Shown piece by piece: positions 10,466 to 22,399 of a stretch of 64,000 bases of DNA (the stretch's first letter is position 1; each line of letters opens with the position of its first letter). This DNA is from Salticus scenicus. Its lineage: Eukaryota > Arthropoda > Arachnida > Araneae > Salticidae. The translations under genes were made by a program, and so were the position numbers. The stretch spans positions 110,360,259-110,424,258 of the forward strand of contig OZ005653.1 in NCBI GenBank assembly GCA_963930645.1, read 5' to 3'. The notes under the pieces are model-generated. The model saw only the letters and a program-made list of their open reading frames with translations, did no database searches and was not told where the DNA came from.

Positions 10466-11686
10466 CTACAGGAGGATCCTTAAATCCAGAAATGAGCCAT
10501 CAGCTGAAGGTTATGTAAGAGACTCCAAAATACCTTCAATAAAGTTTAGTGCAAACGACTATACCGAACTAATTCATTGGTCAATCTGCAAGTTAACACC
10601 GCCGCCACTACTGTCCAAGATGCCAACTGAATACATTGCTTCTTTGTTGAAAGACAAAGCGCTACCAGAGTTTAACTACCTCAAATTCCCATGCCACACC
10701 CAGTCAGTTGAGATGTGTGTAAAACTGGTTACAGAAGTAGCAGAAAAAGTGTGCGGGCATGCAAATCGAGATGGTTATATTAGCGCTACTTTAAAATCAA
10801 GTTAGCTGATGCCCACATTTAATTCAAAGTCAGAATTCAAAGGGGCTACTATGTAAATAACCTTTTGCCTACAACGAACATATATGCATTGTACAAAGTA
10901 ACTAGTTACTGTAAATATTGCAATTAAAATTCACCCTGGTTGGTTAGTTGGGTAGGGTGGAGGTGGGACTCGCCTTGCAGCCACGTCCTCGCCGTGAGTC
11001 CTGGGTCATTTCAGCACAGATTAAATGTTGAAATGAGCTCAGAGCTGCAATATGATATGTTTGGCTAATACATTTTTTGTAAATCACTTGTTTGTCTTAT
11101 TACAAACCTTAATGTGTTAAATAAACACCCATCAGATATGGAAAACGGCATTTTTACGGGACTCTATAACTTAACTTATGCTAAAATTTAGACCTTTTGC
11201 GCGAATGCATTTAAGGAATAAAAGGTCTGAAAGTATTATTTCTGGATTGGGGAAACTATTTTGAATGATTTTTACACTATTACAAATTAAAAATAAAACT
11301 TTTATGGGTTTTGGCACATGTTTAAAAATCGTCGAAAATCATGAAATATCGTTTTTTTACGATACAACCCGCAACTTTAAGCTTTTTGCGCGAATTCAGT
11401 AAAACAAGAATATGTCTAATTATATTTTGTATGCATTAAGGACACTCTTAAAAACACTTTTTTCACTATTAGAACAAAAAATGTATTTTTTTTTTGTAAT
11501 TTTTGCATTTTTTTTTAATTTACCGGTATTTTGGCTTTTTTGGTAACTTTAGGCCTTCTGCGCGGTTTCAAATTTTGAAAAAAAAAAAAAATTAAATATT
11601 TTTTCAGTTATAATGACGCCTATGCGCAAGTTTTCCACGCTATTAGAATTGAATTGCAGAAAAAACGCGTTTTTCGATGCACCCTA
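10466..11686. repeat. Right arm of the palindromic transposon
   Basis: Inverse copy of the left arm, starting at CTACAGGAGGATCC and ending at CGATGCACCCTA. The subterminal repeats are found on the complementary strand near 11,190, 11,380 and 11,550 (for instance AACTTTAGGCCTTCTGCGCG). Confidence 0.9.
10467..10805 (+). pseudogene. C-terminal part of the same protein (right arm)
   Basis: The frame opens at the arm boundary with RRILKSRNEPSAEGYVRD and runs through NDYTELIHWSICKLTPPPLL, FPCHTQSVEMCVKLVTEV and KVCGHANRDGYISATLKSS. Against the left arm there are several replacements. It ends earlier because the Gln codon of the left copy (CAG) is TAG here, removing the last nine residues. There is no upstream half, so it is not a functional gene. 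Confidence 0.65.
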
Positions 11687-11694
11687 TTACTTAT

Positions 11695-12604
11695 ATATTT
11701 ATTCATTGCATTTGTTATATTTGTTTTTTCTTTTGGTAGCTTAATAATTTGTGAAAAAGCTTCTATTTTATTTTAAGGCAGGAAAAAAGTATTTTGTTAA
11801 TATAAAATGTTACTGTACCTTTTTTAAATAAAAATTAAAAAAGTTCTAGAATCGCATATACTTAATATTGAAAGTATACATTTTTATTTTATATATTTAA
11901 TATGCATCAGACATTCAATAAAGTTTGAAAACAAATTGTATTCGTATTAGTTTAGTTTCTTTCCAGCTTTCAATATTTTGTTTAGTCTGGTAATGCTCTA
12001 CTATTAATTTTAGTTATATTTGTTATAGGAGATTAAGTTTTCCGGAAGTAGCCTCTGAACGTTTTATCTTTTACCGTCTCTGAATTACATCTACACATCC
12101 ACATGTCTTTACTTAAAATTTCCTACAAAAAGTAAACAAGTCAACAGTTTCATCTAATTGACAACTAAAAATTTTTCCGAAAAAGTATGTTTTATTTAAA
12201 TTATATATAGAATACTTTCTTCGATATTTTAATACGCTGAATTAACCATTATCACTTTTGTGCTTCTAAAGTTTCTTTAAATTAATGAGAGAATAAACAT
12301 TTTATGCGTTTTTATTTTATTACTGCTAATTCCTTTAATTTTTTATAATTTTAATTTATAATTTTAAATTTAAAAATTTATTTAATTATATAAATTATGC
12401 AAAGCAAATTTTTCACAAATTGCTATAAAGTGCACATAAAGCTGGCCGTGCACATAAAATAATAAACAGTTCGCATCAAAATTATTAAGCATTACCCTTC
12501 ACGAGGGAAAAATGTAGTCACTATAAGCAGTACGAAAGAAAACGTGATAAAGTGAACTTATGATCAATATGAATTGCATTAACTTGTAAAACGTGTAGTC
12601 TCTT
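11695..12604. other. Spacer without recognisable gene
   Basis: AT-rich; no protein-like frame and no repeat that I could match elsewhere in the window. Confidence 0.5.
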
Positions 12605-13915
12605 TTCTCTCTTAAACTAGTTGGCACAGGTGGACTCTGCTCAGTTCCCCATCACATTTATGTTCTCATAAATTTCTAGTGCGAGACATATTATAATCAT
12701 GTTAAAAGAAATGAATTTGACCAAAGCTTGATACAGTGACAGAATGAAATCCCCGCATATTAGGCTATCTACCGTTCACTTCGATAAATTTATCTTATTC
12801 TAATCTATTAATTTAATTTATCAGGGTCAATTCCATTGTTAAGATTTCATGCTACTATTTCCAATGCAATAATCCTCAAAATTCATATTTATATGAAAAA
12901 TTTACAATTTCGCTATGTTGATAAAATTGTAAATTACGAATAATTTACGAAATTTTCCTATTAGAATATTTGTATTTAATCATGTTCAAACAACTATCAT
13001 AAATGTACTTTTGAAGTTGTCTGATGTATTTATGATCCTCAAAATGGAAGTTTATGCTCACTTTTGCCTTATTCTGACATGTTAAGTAAATTGTAAATTC
13101 TAAATAACTTATGAATTTTTTAAATTTGCAAAATCATAGTCTATGATATTCATGCCAGTATCCTAAATAATATTTCAAAAGTGGTTTGATATCTTTACGA
13201 TGAAAATATCCCTCAAGATTGACGATTATGTGAAATTATGCTCTATTCTGCCATGTTAAGAAATTTGTAAATTTCCAGTAACTTACGAAATTTTTATATT
13301 GGAAAATTCATAGTCATTAATATTCATGCCAGGGTTCTAAATAATATATCAAAAGTAGTCTGAAGTCTTTACGATGAATATATCTCTCAAAATTGACGTT
13401 TATGTGAAATTTTGTCCTATACTGCCATGTTAAGAAATTCGTAAATTTCCCATAACTTGCGAAATTTTCAAAGTAGCATATTTATAGTTACTGGTGTTCA
13501 TTCCGGCATCAAAACCGATATTTTAAATTTGGTCTGACATTTTTACAGTAAAACGTTTCCATTTAATGCACGTTTAAGTGAATTTTTGTCCTATTCTCCT
13601 ATGTTAAGAAAATCGTAAATTTCTAATAACTTACGAAGTTTTTTAATTCGAATGTTGCAAATGAATAGGGTTCTTGCGAGTGTCGAAAGTAATATTTTAA
13701 AACTGATCTGACCTCTCTACGACATTTTTTTCTTGAGATATCGTGTACACAAACTAACGGACTAACGGACTAACACACTAACACACACCATACAAATTTT
13801 GTCATTTTCGGATTCCTCACCCCTGAAAACGTGTAAAAAAGTAAAAAAAACCGAGGCCGAAAATTTTCACGATTACCTAAGTTCCCCATACCTGTAGTAT
13901 GATGGGGAACTAAAA
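12605..13915 (-). mobile_element. Non-coding family H1 with ~173-bp monomers (copy A, minus)
   Basis: Reverse copy of 37,610-38,912. On the minus strand it starts with the hairpin AGTTCCCCATCATAC..GTATGGGGAACT (13,883-13,914), then an AC/TG-rich simple tract with repeated GTTAGTCCGTTAGT, then GATATCTCAAGA and ACGTCGTAGAGAGGTCAGAT variants. Several degenerate monomers follow, each with CGTAAGTTATT..AATTTACRAATTTCTTAACATGG. It ends in ATGTGATGGGGAACTGAGCA and GTCCACCTGTGCCAACTAG followed by T. No coding capacity. Hairpin start, subterminal inverted motif and CTAG|T end recall Helitron2/Helentron-derived elements (inference). Confidence 0.7.
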
Positions 13916-14036
13916 CAAAGCCTGAAGGCCTGTGATGGTGACATGGAATTGTAATTTAAAAGAAATTTATAGAAATTAAGTAAACATTGTGATACAATGA
14001 ACCTATTATGCAACAGCATCATAAGAATTTAATTGC

Positions 14037-15290
14037 CGAAACGTCAGTGGAGGCCCTCTGTAGAGACTGAAAACGGTTTTGGGCTGTGTGTGTGTGTCTT
14101 TCTGTCTGTCTGCCTGTCTGTCTGTCGCGCGATAGCGGCCGCGAAAATAGCTCTATTGACTGGAAATTTGGTACACATGTTCATGAGCCCCACGAAATCA
14201 GCTGTTAAGTTTTTGGTATGTATTCCAATAGTAGTTCGTATACAGGGACACGGCAAAATTTTTCTTATCATTACGGCCTATGGGGGGAATTTGTATGTAT
14301 CGCAATAGCGGCCACAAAAATCACGCTATTTGGTACACGTATTCATGTGCCCCAGGAAATCAGCTGTATAGATTTGGGTGTGTATTACATTTGTAATTAG
14401 TGTACAGGGACACGCCAAAGTTTTTCTTATTATTGCGGCCTATGGGAGGAATTTGTATGTACCACGATAGCGGCCACAAAAATCATGCTATTGACTTGCA
14501 AATTGGTACACATGTTCATGAGTCCAACGGAATCAGCTGTATAGTTTTAGGTGTGTATTCCATTTGTAGTTCGTGTGCAGGGATACGCCAAAGATTTTCT
14601 ATCATTACGGCCAACGGGAAGAATCTGTATGTACCACGATAGCTACCGCAAAAATCTAGCTATTGACTTCCATTTTTTGCCCGAAACGTCAGTGGAGGCC
14701 CTTTGTTGAGACTCAAAAGGATTTTGGGTTCCGTCTGTCCGTCTGTCTGTCGTGCGATAGCGGCCGCAAAAATCACGCTATTACCTTGAAATTTTATACA
14801 CATGTTTATGATCCCCACGAAATTAGCTGTATAGTTTTGGGTGTGCATTCCATTTGTTGTTCGTGTACTGGGACACGACAAAGTTTTTTTTAACATTACG
14901 GCCTATGGGAAGAATTTGTATGTACCGCGATAGCGGTCCCCAAAATAAAGCTATTGACTTGCAATTTGGTACACATATTCATGAGCTCAACGGAATTAGC
15001 AGTATAGTGTTAGGTGTGTATTCCATTAATCGTTCGTGTACAGGGACACATTAAAGATTCTCTTAACGGCCTATAAGAAGAATTTGCATGTACCGCAATA
15101 GCGGCTGCAAAAATCCTTCGATTGACTTGCAAATTGGCGCACACGTTCCAGTTTTGCATATAAGTAGCTGTATAATTTTTATTGCTATATTTTTTATAAA
15201 CTGTGTACAGGGACACGCCGAAATTTTTAACATTACGGCGTATGTGGTGAATTTCGTTTAAACGCATTTTAATATCATTACTTTGCAATG
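14037..15290 (+). mobile_element. Non-coding family H3: two head-to-tail copies with ~170-bp monomers
   Basis: Header GAAACGTCAGTGGAGGCCCT occurs at 14,039 and again at 14,684, each time followed by a TCTG/GTCC-rich tract and a CGCGATAGCGGCCGC-type dyad. Monomers starting with GATAGCGGCC-like sequence lie at 14,131, 14,304, 14,466, 14,638, then 14,756, 14,929 and 15,097: steps of 173, 162 and 172, a reset, then 173 and 168. Each monomer has GGTACACATGTTCATGAG, AATCAGCTGTATAG, TTCGTGTACAGGGACACG and CATTACGGCCTATGGG in order. Open frames here are by-products of the monomers. Confidence 0.75.
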
Positions 15291-16116
15291 AAGAAAATGA
15301 AACTAGCGTATGTGCGTAAGATGCTAAAACTTATGTTGTTTGACAAAATATGTGCTCTTAAGCTTTCAAATTAATGTACAGGACCTTACAAAAGTGTTCT
15401 GTCAATGTCACGCAGTCATCCAAACGATGTTACATTTGGAACAATTATTAATTTTAAACGCAAATCAAGCTGAATAGTTTTTACTGGTGTACACAATGTT
15501 AATGGTTCGTTTAAAAAGACACACGAAATAATTTTGTAACATTAGAGCCTATGGAGAAATTTTTTATTTAAACGCGCACTTTAATGCGTTTATGCTGAAT
15601 TGAACTTAATAAAGTTAACATACATTATAAAGATGCTTAAAATCATGTTTACTCTTAAAAAAGGTTATGTATAGACTAAATAATTTATGGGACCACACAA
15701 AATAATCCCGAGTATGTACTGTAATCATCCAAATGATGTCAAATTAGTTTGAAAAATTAATGAGTTATAATTAATTAGGATTATTCTTATTATTGGCGCT
15801 TATAATGACTGTGACTACTTTTTCGGAATACATAAAGGAATTTCGTACTATTACGGTCTATAGTCGGTATTTCTTAAAAGTGTATTTTAACAGGGTTACA
15901 CCCCATCAAATATAATGAAATTTTATTAGAATTTTAAAAGCATGGTTTCCTGTTGAAAATTGTGGGCATAGAATTGATCATTAGTTTAAAAGTTACGCAA
16001 AATATTTCCGATATGCTATGTAATTTTTTTTTGTATGAAATTTGATAGTTATGAAATTTGGTATTTATGAATTTCAGAGAAATAATACAAGACCGTCGTT
16101 TATTAAGAATACATAT
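15291..16116 (+). repeat. Strongly degenerate continuation of family H3
   Basis: Echoes of the H3 monomer persist: GTTAATGGTTCGTTT and CATTAGAGCCTATGGAG at 15,500-15,556, CTATTACGGTCTATAG at 15,849, and twice TTAAACGC..TTTTAAT. Spacing is about 300 bp. No gene. Confidence 0.4.
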
Positions 16117-16182
16117 TGTTGCGTACTTGGGGGTTCGTAAGTTGTCCGAGAATGAAAGGCGAAACTTGCAAAAATTCAGTGA

Positions 16183-16188
16183 TTTATT
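16183..16188 (-). promoter_or_regulatory. Polyadenylation signal of the solo LTR
   Basis: Minus-strand AATAAA, 66 bp before the 3' end of the LTR. Confidence 0.55.
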
Positions 16189-16410
16189 CACAGAAAGTTC
16201 CAGAAAAATACAGGTCTAAAAACAAAGTATCAGCTTCAATGCAGCCGGTAAACATAGCTTAAACAACAGCCGTTAACAGCAAAACAACAGTACAAACTGT
16301 TTATCAATAACACATAAAGCAAGTCTCATTCAAAGAGACTCAAAGCAAAGCAAGCATTTGACGAAACTGACACAGATCTGTGATTGGCCGCCTTGGCTTA
16401 AAAAATGCTC

Positions 16411-16420
16411 CTTTTATACT
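16411..16420 (-). promoter_or_regulatory. TATA box of the solo LTR
   Basis: Minus-strand AGTATAAAAG, about 320 bp inside the LTR from its 5' end, downstream of a CATTGG and upstream of the AATAAA by about 230 bp: the U3-R-U5 order of an LTR promoter. Confidence 0.6.
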
Positions 16421-16739
16421 ATTCTATCGACCACAGACTGTTCTGGAAAATTCTCGTATCTCATCAGCCAATGAGATTAGAGCTTCCATATTTCGTATAT
16501 CCCTAATAAGGATTTTCTCGCCAAGGTCGCCAAAATAATCGCCAAGGAAGGAAACTGTCGCGAAATCTATTTCTTGCCTTATTGGAGCTTTTTAATGCGG
16601 TTTTAAAGGAAAATTAGGCTATTTTAACGCTAAAACGGCTAGAAATGCACAAAATTAGCATTTTATCGACTTAACAAGCCTCTTTGAAAGAATTGATACA
16701 AAAATAAATGCAATTATTTACAATTTCGTAACACTTTAT

Positions 16740-16870
16740 ATGATATACAAATAGGTATACAAAGAGAGATATAGCAGGGTGTTGAAGGGGGGCGGCAGCC
16801 CCCCTCAGGAATGTATATGATTATGGCAATAAGTCGATCGAATCAATATATACTATTATGTAATAAGGAA
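16740..16870 (+). repeat. GC-hairpin repeat, shared with 22,561-22,600
   Basis: GTTGAAGGGGGGCGGCAGCC followed by CCCCTCAGG forms a hairpin of G and C runs. The minus strand of 22,561-22,596 has GTTGAGGGGGGGGCGGTTGC and CCACCTCAC, so this is a piece of the interior of family H2. A related C/G patch lies at 23,045-23,092. Confidence 0.5.
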
Positions 16871-18182
16871 TAAATAAAAATTACCTATTGAATAATGTCT
16901 GATGTTAATATGACGTTGAGGCTCCTGATCTGCAGATCCACTAGTTTAGAAACAATCTATAATATCTAGTAACAGAAGTGTGAATGTAGAGAAAATCTTC
17001 AAATCAACCATAAAGAAATTAATGACAAGCATCGGAAATTACTGTTAGAAGCTTATTAATATCGAAATAGATTAATAAAAATATTTTAGCGGACAGATTT
17101 GTCGTCATATGAGTCATATAGGTGACATTTGTTCGTAACTGTGTAATAGCTATTGCTTTGTCACCAAGCCGGCAGGAACACTAATGATAATTAAACATCA
17201 TTAAGTTATTGCATAAAAAATTGAAATTTATCAGATATTTTACCAATTATTATGTATTTTTTATAATGACCATAAAAGTATGAATGGACTTGGTAATATC
17301 TTCTTTTTTTACGAGATGATGCACATTATAGATTTTTTTTTTTTTAATTACTAATTTTCACAATTATGAAATTTAATATTCATATACAATTGTAAAAAAT
17401 AGATAAAAACGTCTCAAGAAAAAAAAAATGCTGCGTGTAAACTAGTTTTAAAATTTCTCCTTCGATCTTATATTATTATAGTTAAACAAAACAAATTTGG
17501 GTATTACTTTGTCGACAGATTGATAAGATTTTTATATATTTTGTTTGAATGCCAAAATTTGTATAAAAATTATGTATTGAAACAAAAATATTAAAAAAAA
17601 AAAAATCAATAAATTAACAACATAATACATAACATAAACACGTTTAAAATACGTAATTAAACTATAATAATGTAAAATTTAAGTGAACAATTAATACTAA
17701 TTTTGCATTAAAATACTAAATTTTTTTTTCAATATATATATATATAATTAAATTTTAATATATTTTTTTAGAAATTTTAATGTATAGATGCATTTAATTT
17801 AAATGCATGCAAATATTTCTAACTTTAACATGATAATTTACTTAACATTTATGACGTCCACCATCATCTCAAAATTATTTTAATATTATATTTTTGTAAA
17901 TGATAAATGTTCACAATGAAACTTTACTTACTGGGTGTTCCCATTATTTTGAATTAAATCAACTGTTGTAGGTCGAAATAAGTAGTACTATTCACTTAAA
18001 ATGTTCTCTGTTTCTTCAAATAATAATTATTTGATTTTAACTAGAAATTCCTTTTTTCGTAATTTTCATATTATTTTTGATCACAATAGTATCTAATAGT
18101 TATTTTTCAAATTAGTTTATCAACTGTCAAAATAAAATTTGGAACGAATGTTAAAGTATTTTAAATATTTTCTTAAGAGTTA
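16871..18182. other. Spacer without recognisable gene
   Basis: AT-rich with short A/T runs. No coding or repeat match seen. Confidence 0.5.
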
Positions 18183-18184
18183 AT

Positions 18185-19395
<1,211 letters not shown>

Positions 19396-19560
19396 ATCAC
19401 AGTTCGCCCTCGTCTATCTAGCCATTCGGAGTTCCTTGTGGTTTTCCCAGAAACTTCCGTAAATACGGGCAAGTACGCCTCATAAAATCACCCAAAGGAG
19501 ACTGGTCATTCTCAATTATGACCAGGTTTCGAGTGTTGACAAATGGCCTTAAACCGAACA
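19396..19560 (+). mobile_element. tRNA-derived SINE, family S1 (5'-truncated copy)
   Basis: Matches 52,550-52,712 from the end of the B-box region onward: TAGCCATTCGGAGTTCCTTG, GTGGTTTTCCCAGAAACTTC, ACGGGCAAGTACGCCTC, then ATGGCCTTAAACCGAACACC. The tRNA-like head with both promoter boxes is missing, so this copy is transcriptionally dead. Confidence 0.65.
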
Positions 19561-20765
19561 CCAACAGCGTTAAAATAAATATTATATTTTATTTAAAGCA
19601 TATTTGGAAATACGTTCTTATCAAGAAATAATGAAAATATCAAGTGCATAATCTTATTTTCGTAAAAATCCATTTTTAACAATCACTGAGAATAAACTAC
19701 CTCTCTTGGACATTCGTAATTAAGCAAAATTTAATAAGCTAGATTTAATCTATTCCTAAAATGTGACGACCGTTAATATGTTAAGTTGTATGCTTTCTCA
19801 CACTTTAATTCATAAATCACTCACTTTTATCAAAACCAGTGATTTGCTATTTAAAATATATAATGTTTACGTTTCTAAAAAAATAAAAATATAACCTAAG
19901 TGACTAAGTAAATATAATTATATTTTATATTATAACTATAAATATACGATACTTCTGTATTTTTTACACAAAGAATTTAATAAATCACGAATAACAATTA
20001 CAGCTGTCATACATATGTTTCACAAACGATTACATTTTGAAGACTGATCTGTTTAAGCATTAATACAAGTAAAGGGAAATTAACAGATCATTGGTTGGAT
20101 AATACAGTTCACAGGTACTTGTATATTTATGTGACGTCATTTACCAGAAGACCAATAAATTTAATCAGGAACATAATGATGAAATACACCCCAGATGTAA
20201 TATGAGGAATAATTTGAAAACAAATAACAAACTAGTACGCTAGTGTAATATAAGTACAAAATAAATAAATCTAAAAATTTTGTTCTAGAAAAGACACAAA
20301 ATCCACATATTCAATTATGCTCAAAAAGACAGACATACCAATCCTTGCACACAGAAACACAAAAGCCCATTTGTATGATCTCTGGTCTCTGATAAAATAC
20401 AATCATAAAAAGTACAAGTGCAATAATTATTTATATGAGAATATTCTGCTTCTTTTAATTTCGTTCGGTGAACACCGTTTATTACGTTACCCCAAGGCTT
20501 AGAATGAAGAGAATAAACTGGCCCTTTTACTTTATTACAATTCTTTGCTAGAAATGTATCACCAATTCCACTAAAAGAAGTATGCGGTTTGATGTTGAAC
20601 TTGAATGTCTAAGTTTTATGTACAAAATTATTAGACGCTACACATGTAACGTGTAATCTCAGGAAAATGTAAAAACATATATTTAAGATTTTAAGTTGCT
20701 CACTCACATAACCCCAAATATATGAAAGGTATACTTTAGAGGTTTTCGTTCGCAAAAAGCGTGAT
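19561..20765. other. Spacer without recognisable gene
   Basis: AT-rich. A 61-codon frame at 20,317-20,502 has no recognisable motif and sits in low-complexity sequence. Confidence 0.5.
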
Positions 20766-20774
20766 TTATATATA

Positions 20775-20990
20775 TATATGGAATCTAAATTTGGAATAAC
20801 AATTTGAATTTTCCATTTTAAATTTCCGATTTTTATCTTCTTGTGACCCTACTGGATACGTTGGAGATTTTTCTTTAAATAACGAATCTAAACCTGCAAT
20901 GACAAATAACATTTTAAATTTTAAATTACCGAATTTTAGCTGCCAGTTGCCCTAGCGTGTACGTGGGCATTTTCATCATCTACGGATAGT
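20775..20990 (+). repeat. Two-copy degenerate tandem repeat (~102 bp)
   Basis: GAATCTAAA at 20,782 and 20,884 opens two related units, each with TTTTAAATTWCCGA, then TTTTTATCTTCTTGTGACCCT or TTTTAGCTGCCAGTTGCCCT. Confidence 0.4.
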
Positions 20991-21254
20991 TTTTTTAAAA
21001 GTACTGAATGCATATTTTTATTTTATTTTATAATCCGGGTTGAATTAATATAAATCAGTAATCGGTCCCATACTTTTCATATACCTGGTGTATATACATA
21101 TATATATACGCATAAAATGTGACAATAAGTAACATAACTGTGAATAGAAATACTGTCCTGGTGGGCAACTTTGTTATTATTTGATTGTCAGATTTTTTAT
21201 TTTTTATATATTATTTTATTTTTTCACTTACTGATCTTTGATGTCACTGTAATT

Positions 21255-21420
21255 AATTTTAGTGGATGACATAGTAATTGAAAGTGATTTTTGATATTAT
21301 TCGACGTGGAAAGCATACTTGTGAAATTGCCCTGTTGCTTCAGGTAACACAATTAACGTTTTTCAAAGTCATTAAGAGATTCTGTCTTTTTCATAGCCAA
21401 GAAGAAGACAGACAAGGAGG
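21255..21420 (+). pseudogene. Mariner-like transposase fragment (helix-turn-helix part)
   Basis: One frame reads IIRRGKHTCEIALLLQV followed by TFFKVIKRF, the layout of the first DNA-binding helix-turn-helix of Tc1/mariner transposases (EIA, short turn, VIKRF). Downstream frames break quickly and no catalytic motif is found. No terminal repeats were located, so this is a relic of a few dozen codons. Confidence 0.45.
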
Positions 21421-22399
21421 GGACAGAAGAAACGGATTATGGACAGCGATTTAAAATCGATAAAGAAACGAATATTCTGAAAACCTCAGTTTTCTATAAT
21501 ACAAATAGCGATACTATTTTTCCGTTTATGAGCAACACTTGTGGTCAAAAGGAATCTGAAAAAGTTGTTAATGGGACATTATGTGCATTATACTCTTGCG
21601 AATAATGTTACAGTTCTATTTATATGTACATTTTATTCCTTGGTGTATTTTATTTTGTTTATTTAATTTTTGTTTGTGTGTGTGTGTGTTTGATTAAATT
21701 TATTTTTTCTATAAAAAAAAAGAAGCAATTTTATAATATTATCAATATAAAACATAACCTACAATGTAATTAATGTAAAACATAAAATAAATTGTTTTTA
21801 TTTATTTATTTATTTATTTATTTATGAATGTTTTTGTCGTGATAATAAATTTCTTAAATACTTTGTTTTATATTAATACGTTATTTTTTTTTCTTTGAAT
21901 CATTTTTGGAAGACAAAATCCATGTATAATCTTTTTGCCCCATGAATATTTTTTAGCTTCGGGGAAGTTATTATTATTACTATTTTTACTTTTTTGAAAA
22001 AAATAAGAATTTGTTTAAGCGCAAGGAAAAAATATTTATTTTGAAAAACATTATATTAAAGGAAGAAAAAGTAAATTTTGCTGTCAAAAAATAAATTTGC
22101 ATAGTTTAAAAGTATAAACCTTTTCTTTCTCATTCTAATAATGATTTATATTTATATATATATTTTTTTTAAGTTGCGACTGTTCTGCATCAAAGTATTT
22201 AAAAGTACTGAATAATTAAAATTACAGCGAGATATTTCATTTAAAATGCGGAATTATTAATTCTTGTTTATAATGTAAAAGAAAAAAAAAAAGAAAAGAA
22301 AAGAAAACAAAGAAAGAACGAAAATTTCATTTTCTCCAAAAACTTTTTTTTAATGCAAAACGAATTTCTTGTTTAAATGTGCGATTTTATAAAAAAAAA
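21421..22399. other. Spacer without recognisable gene
   Basis: AT-rich; (GT)n at 21,674-21,689 and (TTTA)n at 21,798-21,826; many A/T runs. Confidence 0.5.

Larger units (their letters stand above)
9021..11694. mobile_element. Palindromic hAT-like DNA transposon with 8-bp TSD
   Basis: The element spans 9,029-11,686 and is flanked by perfect 8-bp direct repeats TTACTTAT (9,021-9,028 and 11,687-11,694). Its ends are TAGGGGGCATCG and, inverted, TAGGGTGCATCG (one mismatch). An 8-bp duplication and a T-A-G-G-G start fit the hAT superfamily (consensus YARNG); P-like elements are an alternative. Nearly the whole element is an inverted repeat: arms 9,029-10,252 and 10,466-11,686, about 1.22 kb each, with a unique 213-bp centre. 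Each arm carries the same C-terminal part of a transposon protein gene, pointing outward. Arms differ by scattered substitutions and small indels. Confidence 0.85.
16117..16733 (-). mobile_element. Solo LTR (minus strand)
   Basis: A 617-bp unit with retroviral-type ends: on the minus strand it begins TGTTACGAAATTG and ends TACGCAACA (TG..CA, short inverted TGTTRCG). It has LTR signals in the right order: CCAAT-type ATTGG boxes, TATA box GTATAAAAGG (16,411-16,420) and polyadenylation signal AATAAA (16,183-16,188). GC content is higher than the surroundings. No internal gag-pol or second LTR lies within reach, so it is a solo LTR left by recombination. No clear 5-bp target duplication: flanks are CATAT and CTTTA. 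Confidence 0.75.

Noticed and set aside
14131..15110. CRISPR-like regular repeats
   Set aside because: The period is right for neither repeat nor spacer length, units are homologous along their whole length, and the genome is eukaryotic.
16112..16740. A 5-bp target duplication for the solo LTR
   Set aside because: CATAT and CTTTA do not match; either mutated or the LTR arose by recombination between different insertions.
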